Shown here in pieces: positions 20,990-31,993 of a stretch of DNA of 64,000 nucleotides. Origin of the DNA: Ailurus styani (taxonomy: Eukaryota > Chordata > Mammalia > Carnivora > Ailuridae); contig LNAC01000018.1 in assembly GCA_002007465.1 (NCBI GenBank), positions 2,420,732 through 2,484,731 of the forward strand. Direction: 5' to 3'. The notes under the pieces were generated by a model that worked only from the letters and a program-made list of their open reading frames with translations, did no database searches and was not told the DNA's origin. Positions within the stretch are counted from its first letter, which is position 1. Each line of letters begins with the position of its first letter. A program made the position numbers and the translations under genes.

Positions 20990-21100
20990 AGGGGAAGAGG
21001 AGAGTCAGCAAGGGGAAGGGGGAGGGGAAGAGGAAAGGAAGGGGAGAGAAGGGAAGGGAAGAGAGGGCAGAAAAGGCATGCAGGTGGAGAGCAATTACAT
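20990..21100 (+). repeat. Purine-rich tract 2, beside CALML4 exon 3
   Basis: The tract is A/G only over long runs (GGGGAAGGGGGAGGGGAAGA and similar). It ends about 30 bases before the exon 3 acceptor region, in the place where a pyrimidine tract would be expected, although a short TTCCTTCT is present at 21110-21118. Confidence 0.85.
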
Positions 21101-21132
21101 GCAGCTGACTCTTCCTTCTGGGCTGTGCACAG

Positions 21133-21273
21133 AGTACAAGGAATGCTTCTCCCTGTATGACAAGGAACAGCGGGGGAAGATAAAAGCCGCTGACCTCATG
21201 GTGGTGATGAGGTGCCTGGGGGCTAGCCCAACACCAGGGGAGGTGCGGCGGCACCTGCAGACCCACGGGATCG
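21133..21273 (+). CDS. CALML4: CALML4 coding exon 3
   Basis: This exon is 141 bp. It completes Glu12 and encodes YKECFSLYDKEQRGKIKAAD through GEVRRHLQTHGI, plus one base of the next codon. It carries EF-hand 1 and the entering helix of EF-hand 2. The acceptor GTGCACAG has a weak pyrimidine tract. The donor is GTGAGT at 21274. Confidence 0.95.
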
Positions 21274-21639
21274 GTGAGTGGGCTGGGCCAGACCTGGCTG
21301 CTGGAGGGGCATACACCATCTGGGCTGGGGGTAGGCTCCAAGTCCTGCAGCTGGGGGCTCGGGGTGGGGCCTAGCAGGTGGGTACAGATGGTGGGCACCT
21401 GAAGACCTTAGACGTTTGGGGGGCAGGTGGGAGTCAGAACTCACCAGCAGAAGCTGTGGAGACATCTGGCCAGGTGTGCTGTGTATCAGTCAGGCTTCCT
21501 GGAATCCCACAGCAACCAGTGACATGCCCATCTGTCACAGAGGACCAGAGGATCTAGGCATTCCATCAAGGTTATCACAAACCTGCGGTAAATACTGTGT
21601 TAACGGTGATTCCATGTGTTAGGATAGAACAGTTTCCCT

Positions 21640-21860
21640 TCACAGAGTATTTGTCACATGTCACATAGCTCAATCAACTCTGTGAAGTAGGCACCATCCT
21701 CCTGTTTTACAGGTAAGGATCAAGGTCCAGAGCCATTAGGATCGCTTCTCGGCCTTTTGGCTAAGATCAAGTGCAGAGCCATTAGGTAATTTGCCCAAGT
21801 TCTTAAGCCAGTGGTGGAATCAGGGTTGGGACCCGACTCTGCTTTCAAAGACTGACCTCC
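21640..21860 (+). repeat. MIR interrupted by a U2 fragment
   Basis: The left part includes CTCAATCAACTCTGTGAAGT and CCTGTTTTACAGGTAAGGA. The right part continues with GGTAATTTGCCCAAGTTCTT and GTGGTGGAATCAGG. The break falls at the U2 insertion. Ends are approximate. Confidence 0.8.
21741..21773 (+). pseudogene. U2 snRNA 5'-end fragment (tailless retropseudogene)
   Basis: These 33 bases equal U2 nt 1-33, beginning ATCGCTTCTCGGCCTTTTGG and ending AAGATCAAGTG, with no mismatch to the remembered U2 sequence. The rest of U2 and any poly(A) are missing. The 13-bp direct repeat CAGAGCCATTAGG lies immediately on both sides (21728-21740 and 21774-21786) without mismatch. The host is a MIR. With no promoter and no Sm site it is not a functional gene. 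Confidence 0.95.
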
Positions 21861-22974
21861 TAAACACTATGCAACACTCCGAGAAAAGAGGTAGAAGAAA
21901 ATCCACCCAAGATGCTACCATAATCATTCTCTCTGGTTATGGGATTAGGGATGATTTTCATTCCCTTTGTTTCTTGTATGTTTGAGGATGAGAACTTTTA
22001 TAACCAGAAACAAGTTTTATTTAAAAAAAAAAATGAGAAAAACCAGAGAGGTGTCAGAGGCCGGGGAGGATGTTTGCATTGGTAGTTGGACACACAGGAA
22101 GGAAAGCCTGGGTCAGAGGAAGGAGGTGGACTGGAAAGTGCACTTGACCTGGAGCCCAGAGGTGACTTCTCAGTGCCTGGACCTCATTTCCCCCCTTTCC
22201 GATTGGTTAGCACCATCAGCTAGGGTTACTCTGAGCATACCTGCAGCAGCACTGGGAGCCCATGGTGGTGGTGGGACGGTGCCTTTGAAGATCTGGAGCT
22301 GGCTGATGGGGTGCTCAGAGACTGAGATCCCCGTTTCCAGCTCTGAATGGGGTGGTGGTTTCCTTTGGCTTCTGTCTCCTCCAAACAGGAAGTTGTGGTC
22401 AGGGGAAGTTCTGATTTCCTGCAGTTGTAGCTGGCCAGGGTCTGGGCTGAGGCCTCCAGGCATGCTTGGAGGAGGGGCCTGGGCTGGGGAGACTAGGGCT
22501 GGCTGCAGTGGGGGGGAAGGCCGAAGAGGGGGTGGGGATGGGGCTTGACGCTTCGGGAGGGGGCACCTGTCCGTCCTTGTGGATGTGCTGCAGGGGCTGC
22601 CAAGAAGGACAGATGCATAGAGTATTTCTCTCCAGTTCAGGGCAGGAGGGGAGCCCCCAGAAGGGAGCAGAGGAAGTGTGCCCCATCCTGGTCCTGCCAC
22701 CGCCCTGTGGGGCCTCCATCTCCTTAGTGGGCAAAATGGGGCAACGGTCATCCCAGGCACTGAGGGCTCCTGAGAGGACTAATGAGGCAGATCCACGGCG
22801 GGGTTCCACAGGAGGGGCTGCATCCCCCTCACGGTAACACTGTCACCAGCATGGCACTTCCTGAGGCAGGGGGCCCCAGAGCTGGCCATAAAGGCTTGGG
22901 TAGGAGGCCATTTAGCTTCTCCAAGAAGAGCCTTTTCCTCCCTGCTCACTCTGCTGTGTTTGGGGGTTTCCCAG

Positions 22975-23163
22975 AGAGAGATGGAGAGCTGGATTTCTCC
23001 ACTTTCCTGACCGTTATGCACACGCAAATAAAACAAGAGGACCCCAAGAAAGAAATTCTTTTGGCCATGTTGATGACAGACAAGGAGAAGAAAGGCTACA
23101 TCATGGCGTCTGAGCTGCGGTCCAAACTCATGCAACTGGGGGAGAAGCTCACCCACAAGGAAG
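22975..23163 (+). CDS. CALML4: CALML4 coding exon 4
   Basis: This exon is 189 bp and encodes EF-hand 2 exiting helix, the linker and EF-hand 3. It reads ERDGELDFSTFLTVMHTQIK through GEKLTHKE plus one base. I placed the acceptor at the first AG of a CAGAGAGAG run (22973-22974), because this keeps the usual length. A site six bases downstream is also in frame. The donor is GTAAAG at 23164. Confidence 0.92.
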
Positions 23164-25803
23164 GTAAAGGCTGGAGTCCCTCTTTCACAACAGTGAGGGA
23201 GGAGTAGGGGGCCGGGGGAAGGACAGCAAAGCCCGGTCAGCAGGACTGTGCAGACACCACATGTGATGCTCTCCCCAGATGGCTACGGCTAGCTGTCATG
23301 CTCAGTGAACTCGAGCCTGAGGGAAGACATAGGGACCTGCAGAGTGACGGGAGAAGTATGCCAGGGTGAGGGAAGGCCTGGGGAGAGCCAGCTAGGATCT
23401 ACTTGGGCCCTCATTTAGTGCTCACATGACCTTTGGAGGGACCAGTGCCCCCCGTATACTGAAGCTGGGGCTTGAACCCTTGCCAAAGCTGTCTTCTGAA
23501 GTTGTTGCTAATGCCGAGAGTTTCCAAACTGAGATGCTACTTTGCCCCGCTTCTCACGACTCAGCCAGTTTGAAGAGCTCTTCTAGAAGGATCGTCTGCG
23601 GTGGTCTTTGGCTCACATCTTACGGCAGGCCAGTGGCTCTTCCTGCCTTGGAGCAGGGAGAGGGACAGGGTCTTCTGGGCACACGCTTTGGCCATTGTAG
23701 GGGGTGACCCCCCATGCTGGGCCGTTAGCCGGCCTTCTTCCAGCCTAGCCCCTCAGTCCTGTCATAGCTGTCGTCCGGGGGCCACCACCAGAGAGGCTGG
23801 CATTTCCAGTTAGGCTGCTGGGCCTGCCTCTCGCGGGGAGGGAGCACTGGGCTAGGACCCATGCGGGTGGAAGGAAAGGTGAACCTTTAGCCTTTGGTTA
23901 AATCACAACAAACCGGCGGCTTGAATTCGATTTGACGCCCAGCCCCCCGCTCACTCTGGGGGCCCTCAGAGGCGTTTCTTGACCTCTCTCACCCTCCTTG
24001 GTTTCCTGGTTGGGAAACGACAGTACAATAGACAATCCCTCAGGTCCCTCCAGGAGCTAACATTTCGTAAAGCAGTCTACTTAGATTTTATCTGCCGTCA
24101 CGAAGGCACAGCGCTAAGCATTTAAAAATAGCGCTACGGACGGCACACCGAGCTCTCCCTGCTTTTTCGGGCTGGCAGCGACCGTGAGCTCATCTTTCAC
24201 TGTGGCTGTGTTCATGTGAACGGGGGAAGCACGGCCTCTCCTTCGCGCTCAGGCTCTGAGGACACGGCTCAGCCTTTTCTGTTCCAGCTGGAGTGTTGGC
24301 AGGGGTGGGGGGGCAGCCGAGGCCTTCATTCTTGCAGTTAATGATCTCTGTCTAAAGCAATACCATGGCCCCCAGACTTGCACCCATCTCTTGCTTGTTT
24401 AACCAGGGAAGAAACATTTCAAGCAAACTGGTAATGTGTTCCAGACAAGCAGGAAGACCCATTTCCCTTCCTCTTGCTGTGGCAGGGAGGAAAGATGATA
24501 TAAGAAGTAGGAATCCTTTACCCTGCGTGACTGAAAGAACATCTTCAATTTTGTTAAGAAGCATCCTCTGAAGGCTGGAAGAGGCTGCCAGGGAGGCCTC
24601 CGTTCTAAGGCCTGGAACAGGCTGATTTCAGCCCCCCGGGGGTCTCTGTGGGTTCAGAGTGAAAGGCTGCTGTACCCAGAAAAAGTTACCCTTGTGGACA
24701 GGAGGGGCCTGTATGCTCGAGCTGCCGCTGCCGTTGGACCTGTCCACTGGAAAGGGTTGAACCCATGGCTGATGGGTAGAAGCTTCTCCATGAAATAAGA
24801 TAAATTACAGTCCCCTCAACATTCTAAAAATACTCAGAACTACCATCAGCTTAGGCACAGAGCATAGTAATTACATTTTAGAGGAGGATGGATGGTTAAG
24901 CAGAGAATCACAGGAGATTTTCCAACTGCCCAGAATCATGTGTCAGGGACGTCTAGCACTAGGGAAGCTGACACAGGGCAGTGAAACAGGTTTTGCAAGG
25001 GGAGCAGCTAGGCCCAAAGAACCAAAGGTAGGTTGGCCCCAAGAGGCCACTGTGGAGAAATGGAGGCTGAAATGGCCTTTCTTGCCAACATCTGGGACAA
25101 GCTAGTATTTTGTCCCTAGAATCCAGAACCAGAAGAAACAAGTAAATGAAGTGATTTTTTTTTTGACCAATGTCAGAGAACAATGACAGTTTTGTACACT
25201 TTGAGCTTTAGACACAGTTGAGTTTATTTTCTCTCTACTACCCCCACCCCCTAAACACACACATTTTAAAAAAGAGGTGATGGTGGCAGACACCACTTGT
25301 CACCAAGTCCCCGCTTGCGGTGGGGCGGGAAGGGAAGACAGGCAGGCTGGGGACAGGCCAGAGCCATGGCAGGGTGGCCCAGAATGGAGCTGCTGAGGGG
25401 GTCTGTTCTGCTGGGAGGCTGAGGGAGTGGGCTATAGAAGGTAAAATCCATATCAAATGTTTCAGGAAATACAGGCACAGGGCTCAGATATTTTCATTAA
25501 AAAAAAAAAAAGACAAAAAAGCAAGCAAGCACAAGGTGGCTTCAATGATTGAATCACTAGCACACCTCCCTGCCTTCTACCGGGCTCCTGCAGGAAGCCC
25601 GATTCACTCAAAACTGAATCAGGGGTCTTCCAGGAATAGGGGTGGGTTGTCCCATTCTGTTCACTGGTTTATTCCTGGCCTATGGGAACGGTCCATTGGA
25701 CACAAGGAAAGACCTTTGGGGAGCCCCAACCCCCAATAACTAAATCGATGTCCTATAATGTAACACGATAGCCAAACTGAAAAATTAATGTGATTTATTG
25801 CAG
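23164..25803 (+). other. CALML4: CALML4 intron 4
   Basis: This 2.6 kb intron has no recognised repeat of note apart from short A-rich runs near 25500. It ends in GATTTATTGCAG. I saw no other feature. Confidence 0.78.
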
Positions 25804-25901
25804 TGGATGATCTTTTCAGGGAAGCAAATATCGAACCAAATGGCAAAGTGAAGTACGATGAATTTATCCACAAGATCACCATTCCTGCGTGGGACTACTG
25901 A
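25804..25901 (+). CDS. CALML4: CALML4 coding exon 5 (last)
   Basis: This exon is 98 bp and encodes VDDLFREANIEPNGKVKYDE and then FIHKITIPAWDY, followed by TGA at 25899-25901. It holds EF-hand 4. The first loop position is Asn (AAT); from memory the human protein has Asp here. The C-terminal tail after the helix is short. Confidence 0.95.
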
Positions 25902-26115
25902 ATGAAGAGAATTGCGAGAGCCTCCCCCTGGGCCTGAAAACTCACACTGCGAAGTTTTTAAAAAGAAAAGGGTTCTTTCACCCTGGGGGGCTGGTCAATG
26001 CAGCAGCATGATGACATGAGCTGACTGCAGCAGGGGGTGACTTAGCAGTGACACGAAACGGTTTCAGGCGAGCATTATGACGTCTTTAATAAAAGATTTG
26101 TATTGATTTTCACAA
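25902..26115 (+). other. CALML4: CALML4 3'UTR
   Basis: About 210 bases run from the stop to just past the AATAAA at 26088-26093. The cleavage site is inferred. Confidence 0.8.
26088..26093 (+). other. CALML4: CALML4 poly(A) signal AATAAA
   Basis: CTTTAATAAAAGATTTGTATTG lies 187 bases after the stop and is followed by a T/G-rich stretch. It is the only good signal near the gene end. Confidence 0.85.
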
Positions 26116-28475
26116 CTGCCATTAGTCCAGCCCTTTAAGGCATTGAGAGAGCCTTTGGTTTGGAGTTGGGCCGGGGTTCCAGTTCTGACTCTGCCATTTC
26201 CCAGCTATGTGACTCTGGGAAGTCATTTCACCCCTCAAAGCCTCAGTCGGATCCCTAAATTCAAGGTGGCCTCCGACTTCTTACCTCATGGAGCCTACTG
26301 AGTGAGGGTGGTCTGAGAGAATGACTTGAAAACGCCGTTGCAAACTGTAGAGTGCTATGCAATCCTGAGTTACCAAGGCGGTGCGTCTCCTAAAAAGGGC
26401 AGTCTACCAAGACACTATTCTGCTTTTGGGTGCTGGAACCATCTTCCACACTTCCAAGGTAAAGCCAGTGCTAAGCGGAGAACTAGCATCAAGCAAAGAG
26501 CTAAAACAAACAAATGAAAAAGTATGGTTAACATTTCTGGCAGCACCACCGGGCCACTTTACACATTCTTATTCCCGGTGCGACACATAGTGACATGGCT
26601 CAGCATATTCATTCATAACCAGAGTATAGAGCGAACATGGTCACGTTGAAACAAGCTGCATCAGCTAGCCGGCGGGAAGGGCGATGGGACTTTGCAGCCC
26701 ACACAGCAGGACAGCAGATGTGACATGCTGTGCTCATCAGAGCCTTGCTGAGCTGGAGGAGCTCCCGTCGGAATTTCGAGCTCTCCTGTTATCTATCCGA
26801 GAGGGTCACGGTGCTAGGACGGTCCGCTCAAGTGGGGCAAATTGATCAGGGCTGAAACAGGCCATGGCCAAGAGACAGCAAGAGCCCCGCCGGGACCTCT
26901 TCCAGCCGGAGCGGGGTTTTAAGTGAGGTATGTAGCCAGGAGGTGCCAGGCTGGTGCTGCCTGTATGCTCACACATTTGTGGATCCATTGGTATCGTAGG
27001 CACAGCCCCAAAAAGGGCTGGAGTCCCAAACCAGCATGTTGAGCAGGGGGAGGCCAGAGCTCTAAGTACAGAGATCTTCATCCTTATATGTCTCAAAATT
27101 GGGCTCTCTGGGCTGTGGCTTGTTTGATGGCGCCTTAGTGGCTCAAGCAAAAGAAAACGAAATGAAGAGGGAGGAGTGTCTTTTGGGACGTTACACAAAA
27201 CACAAATCTAAGGGCTAAGCACCAGGGAAACTGCAGGGGACAGATCAGCACAGATCAGATAATCTGCCAATTATCTCACGATGCTGTGGCTTTCAGATCT
27301 AACCAAGGTCCTCGGGAAAGGAGAGACTTTCATTTTCCCAGCAATGTAACTGCCGGTGGGGGTGAGCAGGAATTCCTAGGAGTTGTAGAAGGGTCCTGCA
27401 GGGGGCAGGCAGTAAATGGCTCAGACACCAAGCAGGTGAGGTCGTGACCATCTAGCTGGGGGAGCCCAGGTTCACATGGTGCAGAGGGGCACATCCAGGT
27501 TTTGTGCGGTCTAAGGTTTAGCCTATTGGATGACCTTCTTTCAAGAATACGCTAATAGAAACACATAATTACTAGGGCTACTCCCAGGACCCTTCTAGAG
27601 GCCAAAGTGGGGGCGGGGCACACACGGGTGCTTAAACTTCATTAAGTTGAAGGCTCCTCAGGCACCCCATAGAGAAGCGCTGTATTTCACTTTCAGGGAA
27701 GGTTCAAGGGCTTACCCTCACATCTCTTTCTGACTCACCATGGACATTAGAAAGCAAGTCCTGCACAGCTGATCTGGAATACTACGGACAAGACAGTGGA
27801 TACCTAGGAGTTAGATGGGACAGGAAAAGGAAGTTCTGGGCCAGAATAAATAAGGGTAATTTCCCTCAAGGCTTTTTTAAATGTCTCTGTCACTGCATGG
27901 TACCAGGATGGTTTTAAAGCAAATTCCATTAATCTCATTTGCCAAACAGGAATCTGAAGTACAGCTTGCCCAAAGCACCTAAGTGGTGTGCAGTGATCCT
28001 CAGAACCCAGGGCTTATCTCCGCTGACTCGGTGGTCCCAATTAAGGGTGTTTGGTGGCTGGGATTCTAAGATCCTGTGACACGTCCTGATGTAAACCTCT
28101 ACCCCAGGAAAGGCTTTTTATATTACCCCACGTCCAGGTTTCTTGTTCATTCCTGAAATTCCAGTTGGTTTACTTAGCACCTAGAGTTGTTTACAAAAAA
28201 GGCCACACTGCTCTTAGCACTCACACTGCAGATTACTAAACAGACTTAAAACTAAACAGATGCTATGGTTCAGTACAAAGCTTGCCATATTTCAGAAAGA
28301 AAGGGGAACGATGGCTGTATATGCATTACTTACCTCAAAGCATGTTGCAAGAGAATTAGTTAATTGCCATGCTTTGAAATCTCTGGATGAAAGGTGCTTT
28401 GGAAGCACAAAACATTATCATTTAGCTCATAGGGATCGTCCCTTGAATACCCACAGTATATTTTACAGAAGACAA
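26116..28475. other. Convergent intergenic gap CALML4 / PIAS1
   Basis: About 2.4 kb separate the inferred transcript ends. A MIR-like stretch lies at about 26150-26260. No coding exon or RNA gene was recognised in the remainder. Confidence 0.65.
26150..26260 (+). repeat. MIR-like ancient SINE fragment
   Basis: TTCCAGTTCTGACTCTGCCA, then TAGCTATGTGACT-type sequence and GGGAAGTCATTTCACCCCTC, give the MIR core order. Confidence 0.65.
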
Positions 28476-28494
28476 ATTAACTGAAGGCTTTTCT

Positions 28495-28500
28495 TTTATT
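28495..28500 (-). other. PIAS1: Candidate distal PIAS1 poly(A) signal
   Basis: The + strand TTTATT reads AATAAA on the - strand, about 3.7 kb below the stop. It is chosen because no gene-like constraint is evident beyond it. Confidence 0.45.
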
Positions 28501-30203
28501 ACATCTAAAGAGCTCTACATAAACAGGTAACATTCAATAGGTAAACAATTTTTTTCCAATGCATGTAATAAATATTTTCACTTGGTACTTTTATACAAAC
28601 TGACATTGGTCTACTATACATTTTTAAAAGCCATTTTACTGGTTTGGCATGCGGTATGGAAATTCTAAGAGAGAAAGTTTTAAGGCAATGAATCACAGAT
28701 TTAAGTTCATGGAATCTATGGTAACTTTTATATCTGTTTATATACATTTCCCCTTTGTTAATTAACAATTAACAGCAGCACACTCTGGGACCACCAGCTA
28801 TTCTCCCTCCCTCTTTCTGAAATCTAAGCTTCTTGTTTTTTTTTTAATTAAAAAACAATTCAACATGTATTGATAAAACAAAATTCTTACTAAAATAATT
28901 TTAAATGTGCTTTAAAATCCTGAAGATCTTGAAGTGTCTTATGTATTTAAACTTGAAATCATTTAAAAATGTTCTTTCCACAATTAGTTCGTTTAAAATT
29001 GGGATATCTTTTCATTCAGTTTCAGACATTTGACTCTAAGGAAAATCTGCCAAGAAATCACATTTATGAGAAGCTTAAGTGTACTCTTTCTTAAGTCAGT
29101 AATGATACAGAAATGTGGTAATATCTAAATTAACAGAAGAAAAATTTTAATGCTCAAATAGTCAACCAAGTGTGGTATGGTTATGGTTCAGATTGTTTTA
29201 AAAAGATGTGTCCAATAATGCCCACAAAATAATTAAAAGCCACTTCAACCCTGCTAAGTCAAACAGCTATTTTATCAGAGATGTGTGCCTGTATACACAC
29301 ACCCCCCACACACACAGAGAGTACTGTACAGAAACACAATCATATGCACACCTATTATGAACGACCAAGGCAAGGGGATGGTGGCAACTTGCCAAAAGAC
29401 TCTGAGAATCGCTATTTGTCCGCAGACAGCATGTCAATGTTGGTGTGGGTGGGGGAGTGAGGGGAGGCTAAGGAAAAAACAGATGGAAGGACTATGCGTT
29501 TCTTTTTTAACTTAGAAGAGAACAGTGCAGTGCATGACTCTACCAGTAACTAGTACAGATAATGACAGTCTGATTGACCAGTATCAACCATGAGACCAAC
29601 AGAGCGACAGCTACCACTCAGGCAACACTTGGGAAAGTCAACAACTTTCCAAAGAAACACACTCCTTAGAGTGGAATGAACTAACATCAAAAAACAATCG
29701 AATGGTTCGTTTCTCCTGTGGAGACATGACCAAAGCCACTAGACAGACATTTCTTTCTCCCCATTACCTGTTCTTCCCTTAGGTTGGTATAATGCAGGAC
29801 ACTGAGGGAAGCTCACCATCCCCAAAACTGGGCTGAAGAAAGGAGAGGGATGGATTTTCAACTGGATCGTTCAGAGTTTAGAATTCAGCATCATACACAA
29901 AGTTATTGATCAGAATTTTGAGACCACTAACGACGACAGAAAAACAAACACAGAATACAGAAAGCTCTTCATTTTAGGTAGCTGAATTAACAGAAATGTT
30001 TCCTATTACAGTGTGAAATAAGAAGCAACACCCCACAACTTGAGTGATTTCTATCCCAATCTGAATTTAGACACAAATTATGGTACCATTAAACATTAGC
30101 CTAAGTTAATACAGCTATGAGAGTTCTTAAAGAGTTTACTCACCATAATAGCAGATTCATTAAAAAACTAATTCCTGTTTTCACTGACAATGAATCTTTT
30201 GTT

Positions 30204-30209
30204 TTTATT
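30204..30209 (-). other. PIAS1: Candidate proximal PIAS1 poly(A) signal
   Basis: The + strand GTTTTTATTGC gives GCAATAAAAAC on the - strand, about 2.0 kb below the stop. Confidence 0.35.
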
Positions 30210-30869
30210 GCAAATTGTTTAGTGACTATAACTCAGCCATGTATGTGTGGAATACACATGCGTAGGGGAAGACTATAGAACTCACGTGTCACTCACACTT
30301 GTCTATAAATACATATATACACACACACATATACATATCAACACCAACTTGTTTTTCAAAATTCAAGTCAACAATTTAGTGGCAGAGAGATGCTGTAAAA
30401 ACAGATATTATTTTTAGATGCCACACAGTCATGTGAACCGTTAATTTTATCATACAACTGAAGATACAGCCATCTTGAATTCTACCTGGAAAAAGCAGGT
30501 CACATTGTTACCACTGCAAGGTTGAAACGACACTTTTATACACAAAGGTGGTCCTTTATCAACTCTGAGAACCCGAACAGTTGTGATAGAAAAACCCAGC
30601 CTGGGAAACTGGTAATTGTTACGCCCCTTCTTTGCATCTTTCCTGTTAAAAAAGCTAAGCCTCTCCATCAGCTAGAATATACTTTCCACACCCTCAGGTG
30701 TGGAAATGAAGGTGCTCCATGAAGAACGTCACACCTTTTCTAATAAGGATTTTGGAACACAAGTAGAACCACCTTCCTTCCCTCCAACCCACACTCATCT
30801 CCTGAAAAACAGTTCTCACTATATTTACATGTTCCATTATTAATAAATAGATCAGATTGATCCATGAAT

Positions 30870-30907
30870 TCTAAAAAAAAGAGAGAGAGAGAGAGAGAAA
30901 GAAAAAA
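30870..30907 (+). repeat. (GA)n / A-rich simple repeat
   Basis: AAAAAAAAGAGAGAGAGAGA is followed by GAAAGAAAAAA. On the PIAS1 strand it is a (CT)n run in the 3'UTR. Confidence 0.9.
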
Positions 30908-31943
30908 TCGACTTCCTATGTCATGCTTCTCTTTACAAGGTGAAGAAAAAATAAAACAAAATAGCTAGGCTAAGAAAAGAAGTACACTCAGATCCAGAGA
31001 GTAAAAATGACCAAGGATCAAGCCTATTTTGCATTTCAACTGTTTATCAGATAGCAGATTTCTAGATTGACATGTGTGGTGCACTGTATTTTCCAAAGAG
31101 AATTTACTTTTAGGATAACTGACTGTCTGTCTTTCTTTTTCGAGGTGATGTAACCTTACCTCTGTCAGCTGCACAAGACACCCAACACGGCTTTCTAAGC
31201 TATTTTTACTTCCTACTTTGGCATGAAGATCTTACATGAAAACTTGTTACCCTGTGGCCAAAAAGGCAGGTGTTCACAGACTTGGTTTAAATACATAATA
31301 CTGGCAATCCAAATTTAGAAGAAAGAACTAGACTAAAGTGTATTATTCACAGGTCTGCCAAGCCTACTCCTTATCCAGACAGCTTTACTCCAAATCTCTA
31401 AAACATATTCTCAGGGGGTATCTAGCAAATAAGAGAGAATATGTGATGGAGAACATGCAATTGGGATATCAATAAAGATGCTCATATGTGAGTTCAAGAC
31501 CTTCAAAGCACTTTGAAAGAAGCAGGCAACTGATTTATCAACTGAATGCAAACTTGGGAGGAGAAGGAACAGTAACAACAGAAAAATATACACAGACACA
31601 CACACTGAACACACACCCCCACGAGCTAGGTCCTGAAAATACACAGGGAATGCAGTGGGACAGATGAGATTTATAACTTAAGGCTGGATAAAATATGCAC
31701 ACACACAAACAGAATCCAAGTCTGTCCTTTTTAGAAAATGGAAATGAAAACTATCCCCCCCAGCCCCCTCCCCACAACAAAGAAAAGCCCACAATTTAAA
31801 ACTTCATACATGCAATTCCTTTTCTGTTATTGCAAATAAAATAATGTCATTGAAGGAAAATAAAACCAAAACCATAGGACAAATGATGGAAAAAAATCTT
31901 CAGAATCCAGAAAAAAAATGAACTGAAGGTGGTTTGTGGGTAC

Positions 31944-31993
31944 TGTTTTTTTTTCTTTTTTTCTTTTCTTTCCTTTTTTTTTGTTTTTTTACA
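31944..31993 (+). repeat. T/C-rich homopolymer-like tract
   Basis: About 50 bases, almost all T with scattered C and G. In the PIAS1 transcript it would be an A-rich internal tract. Confidence 0.9.

Larger units (their letters stand above)
16712..21132 (+). other. CALML4: CALML4 intron 2
   Basis: This 4.4 kb intron contains a Can-SINE with a GAAA tail (17722-17948), a reverse CTCF-like core (19756-19769), two purine-rich tracts and a palindromic MITE (20690-21100). The stretch 18190-18600 is AT-richer than its surroundings and was not assigned to any family. Confidence 0.8.
21274..22974 (+). other. CALML4: CALML4 intron 3
   Basis: This 1.7 kb intron contains a MIR (about 21640-21860) interrupted by a U2 fragment (21741-21773). 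The rest, from 21990 to 22970, is unassigned. It ends in TTTCCCAG followed by an (AG)n run. Confidence 0.82.
16440..26115 (+). other. CALML4: CALML4 gene
   Basis: CALML4 is a calmodulin-like protein reported to act as a light chain of myosin-7b in the intermicrovillar adhesion complex of intestinal and renal brush borders (established knowledge). Five coding exons (3, 31, 141, 189, 98 bp) join into 462 bases, that is 153 residues and a stop. Four EF-hand-like units are visible, but most loops lack canonical Ca2+ ligands. Loop 1 reads DKEQRGKIKAAD and ends in Asp instead of Glu. Loop 4 starts with Asn (NIEPNGKVKYDE). A degenerate calmodulin fold is typical of the family. The start chosen is the ATG at 16586, because an in-frame upstream ATG (16454) is closed by TGA at 16472. 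Transcript ends are estimated. Confidence 0.95.

Noticed and set aside
20946..21374. 142-codon frame covering CALML4 exon 3 with extra upstream residues
   Set aside because: Only the middle matches CALML4. The front is purine-tract intron sequence (Glu/Gly/Arg repeats) and the end runs past a good GTGAGT donor.
21741..21773. A real U2 snRNA gene
   Set aside because: Only nt 1-33 are present, without the branch-point-pairing region, Sm site or 3' box.
22782..23207. 141-codon frame covering CALML4 exon 4
   Set aside because: The part before 22975 is intron read-through and the part after 23163 passes the GTAAAG donor.
26116..28475. An additional small gene between CALML4 and PIAS1
   Set aside because: No exon with matching splice signals or a recognisable protein was found; open frames there are short and unsupported.
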